Positions 50,915 to 59,434 of a stretch of DNA of 64,000 nt are shown piece after piece (the stretch's first letter is position 1; every line of letters begins with the position of its first letter). The position numbers and the translations under genes are program-made. The notes beneath the pieces were generated by a model. It searched no databases. It was not told where the DNA came from and worked only from the letters and a program-made list of their open reading frames with translations. The stretch covers positions 1 to 64,000 of the forward strand of contig JAEZDY010000042.1 in assembly GCA_023417935.1 (NCBI GenBank). The letters are read 5' to 3'. Origin of the DNA: Bacteroidota bacterium (GTDB lineage: Bacteria > Bacteroidota > Bacteroidia > Bacteroidales > Lentimicrobiaceae).

Positions 50915-52573
50915 ATGAAAAAAACTATACTTACTGCCACCTTATTTATACTGGTCGGGGTTGCCTTTCCCCAGGCTGTAACACTGCCTTTTGAACACAA
51001 ACTCAGGATAGAGCACGAGAGAAGCATGATAAACGGGGGGAAGGCATGGCATGCTGTGTACCCGCAAAGGATTGAAATTGGGGAAAGTGATCCTGCATAC
51101 AGGGATTTGCTGAGAGGCAAACCGGGAAAGAACACGAAATCATTCAGGGCATGGCTGAACCGCAAAGTATTCTATGAATCGCTTATAAAGGTTGACACTG
51201 CAGGACTTAAGCTGACCATTGACCCACTGGTACTTTTTGAAGCAGGCAGGGAGCTGCATATTGGCCAGCCTGTGGATGAAGGAGCTCCGGGATCGCAGGT
51301 GCTTGAGGCACTTTCAGCAGGTGACGGGCGGAAAACATGGGTAAATACCAGGGGGGTGAGGATAGATGGTTCAATTGGCAGTCAGGTAGCCTTCCATTCG
51401 GCATTTTTTGAAAGCCAGGCTGTATTCCCCACATGGGTTGACAAACAGGCAAGGGCGTTGCGCCTGGTACCCGGGCAGGCCATGTACAAGGATTTTAAGC
51501 AAACAGGGTTTGATTATGCCTATGCGGAGGGGCATGTGTCGTTTTCGCCATCCAGGTATTTTAACTTCAGGTTAGGGCATGGCAAGAATTTCATTGGCGA
51601 TGGTTACAGGTCGTTGCTCTTGTCGGATGTAGCATTTAATTATCCGTACCTTGCCATAAACACGAGGGTGTGGAACATTGAATACGTGAATATCTTCAGC
51701 CAGTTGCAGGATATCAGTGCTCCCCGCGGAGCTTGGCAGCCCTGGCTTAAGAAGTATACCACCACACATTACCTTAGCTGGAATGTGTTGCCCTGGTTCA
51801 ACGTGGGTTTGTTTGAATCAATTGTATGGCAGGCATCGGACTCAACCGGCCTGAGGGGGTTTGATATCAATTACCTGAATCCCGTTATTTTTTACCGCCC
51901 TGTTGAATTCTCGCTCGGCTCACCGGATAATGCATTGCTGGGAGGCTCAATGCGGTTTACCATCAGGAAGCGAAACATCGTTTATTTCCAGTTAATGCTG
52001 GATGAATTCAAGCTTCAGCATGTGATAAAAGGCGATGGATGGTGGGCAAACAAGCATGGTTTCCAGGTAGGGGTGAAGAGCTTTGATCCTTTTGGATTGC
52101 AGGGGCTATTTGTTCAGGCAGAGTACAATCACGTGCGACCATATACCTATGCGCACAATATGGCAATTCAGAACTATGCCCATTATAACCAGCCGCTTGC
52201 ACATCCGCAAGGTGCCAACTTCAGGGAACTGGTGTTGCTGGCCGACAAAAGGATACGACGCCTGCAATTTGCCTATAAACTTGTGTATTCACTGTATGGT
52301 GCTGATACCAACGGACTCAATTATGGACACGATCTTTACAAGCCTTATTACTCATACGTTACCGAGTTCAACAATAAAATAGGGCAGGGCCTCAAAACAA
52401 CACTGGTGCAGCACGATCTTAGTGCAGGTTGGATCATTAATCCGGCCACCAATCTGTCAATAAGCATTGGAGCTACATTTAACAGACGTTTTTCAGAAGC
52501 TGAAGAAAACAACGGCGTTCATTTGTGGTTTGGTTTACGTTCAGCGGTATTCAACAGATATTACGACTTCTAG
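50915..52573 (+). CDS. Wzi/RemB-like outer-membrane protein
   Basis: A 552-residue protein with a signal peptide (LTATLFILVGVAFPQA) and a beta-barrel-like body of alternating aromatic strands. Segments such as SPSRYFNFRLGHGKNFIGDGYRSLLL (as SPSRYFNFRLGHGKN and FIGDGYRSLLL), FNYPYLAINTRVWNIEYVN and RKRNIVYFQLMLDEF are typical of the group that includes gliding protein RemB and capsule-attachment protein Wzi. It ends in an aromatic residue, as barrel proteins often do. Its place after the dehydratases suggests a role in surface-polysaccharide attachment. Confidence 0.8.
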   Translation: MKKTILTATLFILVGVAFPQAVTLPFEHKLRIEHERSMINGGKAWHAVYPQRIEIGESDPAYRDLLRGKPGKNTKSFRAWLNRKVFYESLIKVDTAGLKLTIDPLVLFEAGRELHIGQPVDEGAPGSQVLEALSAGDGRKTWVNTRGVRIDGSIGSQVAFHSAFFESQAVFPTWVDKQARALRLVPGQAMYKDFKQTGFDYAYAEGHVSFSPSRYFNFRLGHGKNFIGDGYRSLLLSDVAFNYPYLAINTRVWNIEYVNIFSQLQDISAPRGAWQPWLKKYTTTHYLSWNVLPWFNVGLFESIVWQASDSTGLRGFDINYLNPVIFYRPVEFSLGSPDNALLGGSMRFTIRKRNIVYFQLMLDEFKLQHVIKGDGWWANKHGFQVGVKSFDPFGLQGLFVQAEYNHVRPYTYAHNMAIQNYAHYNQPLAHPQGANFRELVLLADKRIRRLQFAYKLVYSLYGADTNGLNYGHDLYKPYYSYVTEFNNKIGQGLKTTLVQHDLSAGWIINPATNLSISIGATFNRRFSEAEENNGVHLWFGLRSAVFNRYYDF

Positions 52574-52680
52574 AGGGATTCACTAGAGGGATTCACTAGA
52601 GGGATTCAGGAGTTATTACGATTTCAGGAAAGATTCAAGAGCTAATACGATTTCCGGATTCTGCAGATATTACGATTTTC
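52557..52680. repeat. 14-bp tandem repeat and copies of the Wzi-like gene's 3' end
   Basis: TAGAGGGATTCAC repeats three times at 14-base spacing from 52,571. ATTACGA(C/T)TTC, the last codons of the gene, recurs at about 52,615, 52,645 and 52,669. The spacer seems built from duplicated gene-end sequence. Confidence 0.8.
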
Positions 52681-52703
52681 AAGCGAAAACCGTTAACTTT
52701 TAA

Positions 52704-52711
52704 TATATTTG
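52704..52711 (+). promoter_or_regulatory. TATATTTG -7 box for upp
   Basis: Perfect TAnnTTTG box 24 bases before the upp start codon; no clear -33 TTTG. Confidence 0.6.
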
Positions 52712-52734
52712 TTAAAAATTTAATCCCTCCTGTT

Positions 52735-53385
52735 ATGATAAGGAACATCGGTGCCCAGACTTCTATTTTCAATCAGTACCTTGCTGAGATACGTGATTCG
52801 GCTATACAGTCAGATCCTATGCGATTCCGTAAAAACATGGAAAGGATGGCGTCCATTGTTGCATACGAGATAAGCAAAGGCCTGGTTTACCAATCAGTTG
52901 AAGTAACTACGCCGCTTGGAGTGGCTGAAGTGCCGGTTTTGAAGGAATACCCTGTGCTGGCAACCATACTGCGTGCAGGTTTGCCAATGCATTCAGGTAT
53001 GCTGAATGTTTTTGATAAAAGTGAGAATGCGTTTGTGTCGGCCTACAGGAAACACCGCAAAGATGGCACCTTTGATGTGCAGGTTGAGTATGTTTCTGGT
53101 CCGCAGTTAACTGACCGCATAGTGATACTTTCTGATCCTATGCTGGCAACTGGTGCGTCACTTGTGCTGAGCTACAAGGCACTACTCACCAAGGGTAAGC
53201 CAAAACATACACATATAGTCACTCTTATTGCCAGTATGCAGGGCGTGGAGTACATTAAAAAGAACCTGCCTTCAGAAGGTGTTACAGTGTGGGTTGGGGC
53301 TATTGACGATGAACTGACCGCACAATCATACATTGTTCCCGGCTTAGGCGATGCAGGCGATCTGGCCTTTGGGTCGAAGATATAA
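52735..53385 (+). CDS. upp: Uracil phosphoribosyltransferase
   Basis: A 216-residue pyrimidine-salvage enzyme that makes UMP from uracil and PRPP. The PRPP loop is LSDPMLATGAS, a flexible region holds YRKHRKDGTF, and the uracil-binding end is YIVPGLGDAGDLAFGSK. ATILRAGLPM is also typical. It has its own promoter box and is not linked in function to its neighbours. Confidence 0.95.
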   Translation: MIRNIGAQTSIFNQYLAEIRDSAIQSDPMRFRKNMERMASIVAYEISKGLVYQSVEVTTPLGVAEVPVLKEYPVLATILRAGLPMHSGMLNVFDKSENAFVSAYRKHRKDGTFDVQVEYVSGPQLTDRIVILSDPMLATGASLVLSYKALLTKGKPKHTHIVTLIASMQGVEYIKKNLPSEGVTVWVGAIDDELTAQSYIVPGLGDAGDLAFGSKI

Positions 53386-53478
53386 TTCATTTGAACCAAT
53401 AGCGTTTGAGTGTTCCTGTTGGTAGATGAGTTGTTTTGAAGCTAAGGGTATTGTGAATTTTAATGGGATGATGAACTG

Positions 53479-54717
53479 ATGAACACACTATTAAAGGAAA
53501 ATATTGCCGTTTCCCTTGATTCCATAAGGTCGCACATGACGCGCAGTGTGCTTACCATACTTATTATTGCATTTGGTATCATGGCTTTGGTAGGCATACT
53601 TACTTCCATTGATGCCATTAAATTTTTTCTGGGCAAGAACTTCACCATGATGGGAGCCAACACTTTTACCATTCGCAACAAGGAGATGCGGATGGAGGGC
53701 GCCAGTAAGAAATCACTTGCCAAGAACAACAGGGCAATTACCTGGCAGGAAGCACAGGAATTCAAACAGGAATATACTTTCCCCTCTCAAACGTCCATTT
53801 CAATGTTTGCTACCCATACGGCAACAGTGAAGCATGGTTCAAAAAAAACTTTTCCCAATGTACCCGTTATTGGTACCGATGAAAACTATATAGTCACTTC
53901 AGGCTACGAAATAGAAAAGGGACGTAATTTTTCTTCTACTGAAACTTTTTACGGAAGCCATTCAGTGATACTTAGTTCAGAAGTTGCAAAAAAACTATTT
54001 GCCGGCGACACTGATCCAATTGACAAGATTGTGAGTGTGGGTCCGGCAAAGTATAAAGTAATAGGTGTACTCAAGTCGAAAGGGGCAAGCCTCACAGGGG
54101 GTGATAACCTGTGTTTGCTGCCTGTTACCACTGTAAGGCAGGTATATTCAAAGCCGGGAGCTTCATTCTCAATCAGTGTATTGTCATTAGATCCAACACG
54201 TATGGACGCAGCCATCGGTGAAGCATATGGTTTGATGCGCATCATAAGGGAGGCTCACCCTACTGAGGAAGATCCCTTTGAGATCACGAAAAGCGATAAC
54301 CTGTCGAATATGCTGTTTGACAACCTGAAATATTTAAGGCTTGCGGCCACCATCATAGGTATCATCACCCTGTTTGGTGCTGCAATAGGACTTATGAATA
54401 TCATGCTCGTTTCGGTTACCGAACGCACCAGGGAAATTGGCATACGTAAAGCAATGGGCGCCAATAAAGTGACAATACGCAACCAATTTCTTATGGAGGC
54501 AATTGTGATTGGTCAGATTGGCGGTGCTGCAGGTATTGTGCTGGGCATTGGCATAGGAAACATACTGGCTGCCATCATAGGCGCGGGTTTTATAGTGCCC
54601 TGGATGTGGATTATACTGGGTGTTACACTATGCTTTATAGTAGCCATACTCTCCGGACTAATTCCGGCGCTTAAAGCTGCATCACTCGATCCTGTTGAAT
54701 CTCTGCGCTATGAGTAA
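53479..54717 (+). CDS. MacB/FtsX-type ABC transporter permease
   Basis: A 412-residue permease with one N-terminal membrane helix (SVLTILIIAFGIMALVGILT), a large periplasmic MacB-core domain (about residues 50-270) and three C-terminal helices beginning near IIGIITLFGAAIGLMNIMLV. The stretch ERTREIGIRKAMGA is the FtsX-family cytoplasmic loop, and PALKAASLDPVESLRYE is the typical end. The ATPase partner is not adjacent. The stop overlaps the start of the next gene by eight bases (ATGAGTAA). Confidence 0.92.
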   Translation: MNTLLKENIAVSLDSIRSHMTRSVLTILIIAFGIMALVGILTSIDAIKFFLGKNFTMMGANTFTIRNKEMRMEGASKKSLAKNNRAITWQEAQEFKQEYTFPSQTSISMFATHTATVKHGSKKTFPNVPVIGTDENYIVTSGYEIEKGRNFSSTETFYGSHSVILSSEVAKKLFAGDTDPIDKIVSVGPAKYKVIGVLKSKGASLTGGDNLCLLPVTTVRQVYSKPGASFSISVLSLDPTRMDAAIGEAYGLMRIIREAHPTEEDPFEITKSDNLSNMLFDNLKYLRLAATIIGIITLFGAAIGLMNIMLVSVTERTREIGIRKAMGANKVTIRNQFLMEAIVIGQIGGAAGIVLGIGIGNILAAIIGAGFIVPWMWIILGVTLCFIVAILSGLIPALKAASLDPVESLRYE

Positions 54718-56029
54718 AATACTGGTATATAGTTCAGTTACAACACCACGTATTAAATACATTACAGATCTCGTACTTGGTGATCTGCTGGGACTGGAAG
54801 TTACATTAACCACTGACCAGGAAGAGTTCATAAATTCGCAGGAGGCTAAAATTTGCTACAACAACAGGCATTTGTCGCATGATAAGGAATGTTTGATAGT
54901 ACCTTATGGTTTGCTTAATGAGCGGGGGTTGAATAACCACCAGGTGAATGTGATTGACTTTGCCGGCACCAAGGGATTATTTCCTGTATACTCATCGGGC
55001 AGCAGTCTGCCATTCGATATATTCTCTGCCGCGTTCTACATGGTGAGCAGGTATGAAGAGTACCTGCCTTTTATTCGCGACCAGCATGGACGGTTCCCTG
55101 CTTCATCTACACTTGCATCACAAAAAGGCTTTTTGCAAAAGCCCGTAGTAAACATATGGGCCAAAGAACTTGGGAAGATACTTCATGAATTATTCCCGGC
55201 ACTTAAGATTACAAGCCCTGCCTATAAATTTGTGCCCACCATGGACATTGATGCAGCATGGGCGTTCAGGCACAAGGGTTTCTACCGCAGCATTGGAGGT
55301 TTCCTTAAGGATTTGTGGTCGTTTGACATGGAATCCTTTAAAAGACGTTACAGATCACTCCTTAATATTGAAGCCGACCCATTTGACTCATTTGACGTAA
55401 TGCATAAGTTGCACCGCAAGTATGGAGTACGGCCGTTGTTTTTTGTGCTTTTTTCAGAATATGATGAGTACGACAAAAACACCCCCATCAGTAATATGTC
55501 GTTCCAGAAACTGATAAAGTCACTGGCTGACGAAGGGGAGGTTGGCATACATCCATCATACGCTTCAAACAAAAACGAAAACAGGCTTAAGCAGGAAATA
55601 GAAGCCTTGTCGGCAGTTGTACATGCTGAGATAAACTCATCAAGGCAGCACTTTTTGAAGTTATCATTTCCGGGCACATACCGCAATTTGATCGCCAATG
55701 ACATTAAACATGACTATACCATGGGATTTGCCTCTGATACAGGCTTCCGTGCAGGTATTTGCACCTCATTCAAATGGTATGACCTTGAGATAGAACGAGT
55801 GACCGACCTGGAAGTACACCCTTTTGCTGTGATGGACGGAACATTGCGCGACTACCTGAAAATAGAGGCAGAAGGTGCAATGCTGAAGATAAGTCCGCTC
55901 ATCCAATCAGTAAAAGAAGCAGGAGGCACCTTTATTACCCTGTTCCACAATGAATCACTCTCTAACTGGCGACGGTGGCAGGGGTGGGTTGAGGTTTATG
56001 AAGATATACTTAAAGAGGGGGTTAACTAG
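54710..56029 (+). CDS. Polysaccharide deacetylase-like protein
   Basis: A protein of about 439 residues of the NodB-like carbohydrate esterase 4 type with an N-terminal extension (SKILVYSSVTTPRIKYITD) common in Bacteroidota. Catalytic-region pieces are FVPTMDIDAAW, VGIHPSYASN, FPGTYRNLIAND, HDYTMGFASDTGFR and ITLFHNESLS. These enzymes remove acetyl groups from polysaccharides or peptidoglycan. The ATG at 54,710 overlaps the permease stop. No signal peptide, so it would act in the cytoplasm. Confidence 0.85.
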   Translation: MSKILVYSSVTTPRIKYITDLVLGDLLGLEVTLTTDQEEFINSQEAKICYNNRHLSHDKECLIVPYGLLNERGLNNHQVNVIDFAGTKGLFPVYSSGSSLPFDIFSAAFYMVSRYEEYLPFIRDQHGRFPASSTLASQKGFLQKPVVNIWAKELGKILHELFPALKITSPAYKFVPTMDIDAAWAFRHKGFYRSIGGFLKDLWSFDMESFKRRYRSLLNIEADPFDSFDVMHKLHRKYGVRPLFFVLFSEYDEYDKNTPISNMSFQKLIKSLADEGEVGIHPSYASNKNENRLKQEIEALSAVVHAEINSSRQHFLKLSFPGTYRNLIANDIKHDYTMGFASDTGFRAGICTSFKWYDLEIERVTDLEVHPFAVMDGTLRDYLKIEAEGAMLKISPLIQSVKEAGGTFITLFHNESLSNWRRWQGWVEVYEDILKEGVN

Positions 56030-56031
56030 TT

Positions 56032-56146
56032 GTTCAAAATGTTCAAAGGGTTCAAAGGGTTCAATGGGTTCAATGGGTTCAAAGGGTTCAAAGGGTTCAA
56101 GATTGTAGTTGCCACTTTTTACTTTAGCCTTTAGCCTTTAGCCTTT
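56032..56146. repeat. GGGTTCAAA nonamer array and inverted GGCTAAA heptamers
   Basis: Seven GGGTTCAAA/T units at 56,032-56,101, then TTTAGCC units at 56,123-56,146 that touch the stop codon of the UpxY-like gene. Confidence 0.88.
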
Positions 56147-56637
56147 TATAACCTTGAAGCAATATATGACTTATCAATGCTGAAAAGCACTCCTTGTTTC
56201 AGATCATCGAGGCGGATCAGTACTTTGTGATTTCCCTGGTGCCTGACGAGTTCAGCCATTACTCCTATTAGCGGGCCTTCAATAATTTCAATTTTCTGGC
56301 CGGCTTTAATATCGGCGGGTACCACATCAATCTCTTCACCTGTTGAAATTATGCGTTTAATTATGTCGATCTGTGCTTCAGGTATCGGCGCAGCTTTCCC
56401 TTCAAAGGTTATGAATCCTGCAAGGTCGCCTTCAATGCGCGTTTTATGGAATTCATGATCGGCAATGTATACAAAGACATAGGAGGTAAACAGGGGAGTG
56501 TAAACTGTTTTCAACCTGTCGCTCCACTTACGACGTTCTTTTTTCAGTGGGAGGTAACAGGTTATGCCTGCTCGTTGGAGTTTTTCGAGACTCTTCTTTT
56601 CAGCCCTTGGTTTAGTGTAACATGCGTACCATTTCAT
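56146..56637 (-). CDS. UpxY/NusG-type transcription antiterminator
   Basis: A 163-residue NusG paralogue. The NGN domain (KWYACYTKPRAEKKSLEKLQ, CYLPLKKERRKWSDRLK, PLFTSYVFVYI) is followed by a KOW domain (AGQKIEIIEGPLIGVMAEL, VLIRLDDL). In Bacteroides, UpxY proteins are the first gene of capsule operons and prevent early termination there. This copy is an orphan: nothing polysaccharide-related follows it on the same strand, so it would act in trans, perhaps on the long leftward operon at 5.3-25.7 kb. Confidence 0.9.
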   Translation of the reverse strand: MKWYACYTKPRAEKKSLEKLQRAGITCYLPLKKERRKWSDRLKTVYTPLFTSYVFVYIADHEFHKTRIEGDLAGFITFEGKAAPIPEAQIDIIKRIISTGEEIDVVPADIKAGQKIEIIEGPLIGVMAELVRHQGNHKVLIRLDDLKQGVLFSIDKSYIASRL

Positions 56638-56675
56638 TCAATCAGCAGTTGTAATGTCAAAATAAGAAAAGCGAC

Positions 56676-56683
56676 CAAAAATA
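56676..56683 (-). promoter_or_regulatory. TATTTTTG -7 box for the UpxY-like gene
   Basis: Minus strand, 38 bases before the start codon. No clear -33 element. Confidence 0.45.
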
Positions 56684-56706
56684 ATCGGGCCGACTAATCA
56701 TAATAA

Positions 56707-57216
56707 TCAGAAAATTTGGATAAAGGTAGACAAAACCACGCTCCATACCATCACTGAAAGACTAAGCCAGGCGAGTATATCCCTTCTCCTGGAATAATAC
56801 TTTACAATAAGGACAGTACCGATGGGTATGGAAAACAGAACAGGCGTAAGTATAATAAGGCCAGGAAGGCCAAATCGCCTGCGAATGGTAACAATTAAAC
56901 GGTTGCGGCGTGTAAAGATTTTAACGTTCTTTCTCTTTTTACTCCTTAGTCTTATCAACTGATGTTCACGGGTTATTCCCATTAAGCAATTGTAGTAACG
57001 CTTCACAACAAGCCGCCATTGCGGGAAACGGGAAAAAACATACCGACCCCCGTAGAAGAAGAAAACTACGCCAATCCAGCCACCAACAGTTGTATTGAGT
57101 ATTGTATGGATATAAGAATAACCGAAGAGATGGGAAGCCGGTGCCGCCAGCAGAAATTTAACAGCACTTAATAGTAGGATGCCCAGTTGCTTCAGAATCA
57201 ATTCATCAATAAACAT
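56707..57216 (-). CDS. Uncharacterised small membrane protein
   Basis: 169 residues with about three hydrophobic regions (GILLLSAVKFLLAAPASHLF, GGWIGVVFFFYGGRY and LPGLIILTPVLFSIPIG, then LSVMVWSVVLSTFIQIF) and a very basic cytoplasmic loop (RLRSKKRKNVKIFTRRNRL). No family recognised. It lies upstream of the UpxY-like gene on the same strand and could be read with it. Confidence 0.65.
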   Translation of the reverse strand: MFIDELILKQLGILLLSAVKFLLAAPASHLFGYSYIHTILNTTVGGWIGVVFFFYGGRYVFSRFPQWRLVVKRYYNCLMGITREHQLIRLRSKKRKNVKIFTRRNRLIVTIRRRFGLPGLIILTPVLFSIPIGTVLIVKYYSRRRDILAWLSLSVMVWSVVLSTFIQIF

Positions 57217-57431
57217 TCAACAGTAGTTTAAATTTTTAGTACACAAGTATGTGCTTGTTAATTCCAGAAAGCGTTAAAAGTAATCCGGTTAATGGGAGCA
57301 ATATCTATGCCAATCACGAACCTGCATCTGTTTAAGGATTTAAAGCGGGAATTGTTTTATTGTTGAGGCAAACACTTCACAATCTGTGGCATAATATTTA
57401 TTCTAAATAGTAACCCATGCCTGAAAACCTC

Positions 57432-57439
57432 TATTTTTG
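57432..57439 (+). promoter_or_regulatory. TATTTTTG box directly before the M23 gene
   Basis: The box ends five bases before the ATG at 57,445. If it is used, the transcript would be leaderless or start inside the gene, so a more distant promoter or a later start codon is possible. Confidence 0.4.
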
Positions 57440-57444
57440 TAATC

Positions 57445-59232
57445 ATGACACGATTATCATTTACTATTCTCTTTCTATTGTTCCTGACCCTGCCCGGTAC
57501 GCTGCTATCACAAAGTTACCCTGTTGATTACTTTGTACCTCCGTTGAAAGGAGTGCTTCAATTGTCGGGCACTTTTGCTGAATTACGGCCAAATCATTTC
57601 CATTCGGGTATTGATCTGCGTACCGGAGGTAAGGAAGGGCTGCCAGTTTATGCTTGCGCAGATGGTTATGTTGTTAGAATTAGAATATCACCTTTTGGAT
57701 TCGGGAAAGCTGTATACATTAATCATCCAAACGGTTTGACCACTGTGTATGCACACATGAAAGGCTTTAACAAGCAGATTGATACATGGGTAAAGGCTGA
57801 ACAATATAAAAAGGAATCATTTGAGGTTGACTTATTTCCTCCAAAGAATCTTTTAATGGTCACTAAGGGGGAAATTATCGGCAGTTCGGGGAACTCAGGC
57901 TCATCCCAGGGACCCCATCTTCACTTCGAAGTAAGGGAAACTGCCAATGAAATGCCGGTTGATCCTTTGGTCTTTGATTTTCCTGTAAAAGACTTTATCA
58001 GGCCTACCCTGCACGGATTACGCGTTTACCCCGAGAGCAGCGATGCCATGGTGAATAACAGTAATTCACCCGTTACGCTGCTGCTTGCCGGATGGGGTCC
58101 GGTATACAGGCTTAAGATCACCGATACGGTTTATGTTGCCGGTAAGTTTTCACTGGGCGTAAGTGCTTCTGATTTGCTGAATGAAACCAGTAACCGCAAT
58201 GGTGTTGTTGGCTATGAGGTTTTTATTGATTCGGTGCAGGTTTTCAAATGGAGAGCATTGCGTTTTAGTTTTAACGAATCGCGATATATCAATAGTTTTA
58301 TTGATTATCAATACTATTATTCCAGCAACCAGCGGTTTATGCGCACCAAAACCGATCAGGGTAATAAACTTAGCCTGTATGAGTTCAACCCTAATAAAGG
58401 TGTTTTTAATACGCTTCCTGGCCGGGTGCATAATTTAAAAGTAGTAGTAACTGATTCAAAGGGAAATGAATCGATACTCCGGTTTATTGTAAAAGGGCTA
58501 AAGCTAAATGCAAACTCAGATAAGCAGGCTGTTGTGAATCTGGCAAACAGGAATGCAGGCATTCCAATTGGTACTGATAAAGAGAAAAAACATGTTGGAG
58601 GATTGATGTTTACAACTGATAAGGTGAACAACTTTGCAACTCCTGACATGCGGATTAGTTTACCGGGGGGATGCTTATATGACAGTATTAAGTTTGAATA
58701 TGGGGAGTTGCCCCCTCAAATAGGCATGTTGTCGGGGGTACATAGTATTCATAAGCCCGAAATTCCTTTGCATGACTATTATCAATTATCAATTCGTGTT
58801 GATTCAGGTTTCACAAGTAAACCAGAACAATTGGTGGTGGTAAGGCTTAATGCCTCCAATAAACCGGGGTCAGTTGGAGGAGTTTATGAAAATGGGTTTA
58901 TGAAAGTAAAACTGCGTGATTTTGGGCGGTATGCAGTAATGGCCGACACTACGCCTCCTGTTATTAAGCAAATAAATATAAGGGACAATATGATGGTTGG
59001 CGGCGTTGAGGAATTAAAAGTTTCAATCAGTGATAACCTTAGTGGCATAAGATCATACAGGGGAACGTTAAACGGAGCCTGGATACTGATGGATTATGAT
59101 GCCAAGAATAAATTGCTCACATATGCCAGAGATGCCAGGTTGTTGCCGGGTATCAACAATTTAGTACTTACTGTTGAGGACGGGGCCGGAAACGTTACAG
59201 TAAAGCAATGGAAGCTCAACAATAATATTTAG
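57445..59232 (+). CDS. M23-family metallopeptidase (LytM-like) with C-terminal sheet domains
   Basis: A 595-residue secreted protein. The signal peptide (FTILFLLFLTLPGTLLSQ) is followed at once by an M23 domain: PNHFHSGIDLRTG gives the His and Asp zinc ligands and GPHLHFEVRE the HxH motif, so the site looks complete. It should cut peptidoglycan cross-bridges in the periplasm. After residue 180 come several beta-rich regions ending with an Ig-like part (IKQINIRDNMMVGGVEELKV). It precedes porV on the same strand by about 200 bases, but porV has its own promoter box. Confidence 0.9.
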   Translation: MTRLSFTILFLLFLTLPGTLLSQSYPVDYFVPPLKGVLQLSGTFAELRPNHFHSGIDLRTGGKEGLPVYACADGYVVRIRISPFGFGKAVYINHPNGLTTVYAHMKGFNKQIDTWVKAEQYKKESFEVDLFPPKNLLMVTKGEIIGSSGNSGSSQGPHLHFEVRETANEMPVDPLVFDFPVKDFIRPTLHGLRVYPESSDAMVNNSNSPVTLLLAGWGPVYRLKITDTVYVAGKFSLGVSASDLLNETSNRNGVVGYEVFIDSVQVFKWRALRFSFNESRYINSFIDYQYYYSSNQRFMRTKTDQGNKLSLYEFNPNKGVFNTLPGRVHNLKVVVTDSKGNESILRFIVKGLKLNANSDKQAVVNLANRNAGIPIGTDKEKKHVGGLMFTTDKVNNFATPDMRISLPGGCLYDSIKFEYGELPPQIGMLSGVHSIHKPEIPLHDYYQLSIRVDSGFTSKPEQLVVVRLNASNKPGSVGGVYENGFMKVKLRDFGRYAVMADTTPPVIKQINIRDNMMVGGVEELKVSISDNLSGIRSYRGTLNGAWILMDYDAKNKLLTYARDARLLPGINNLVLTVEDGAGNVTVKQWKLNNNI

Positions 59233-59403
59233 GGTCCTGAAACCCGAGCTTAATGTTTAGTGATTAAAATTTAATTTTCAATTGCACAATAAAAATCAAA
59301 ATTGCCAGTTAATTGTTGCTGAGTAGTGTGTTGAATTATGATGGCTCAAAGCAATATAGGCCTTTTAAATAGCGTTATTTTAACATTATATTGAAAATAT
59401 AAA

Positions 59404-59411
59404 TAAATTTG
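59404..59411 (+). promoter_or_regulatory. TAAATTTG -7 box for porV
   Basis: Perfect TAnnTTTG box 23 bases upstream of the porV start; the -33 position is T-rich without a clear TTTG. Confidence 0.6.
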
Positions 59412-59434
59412 CACCTTCCATTAAAAAAACTAGT

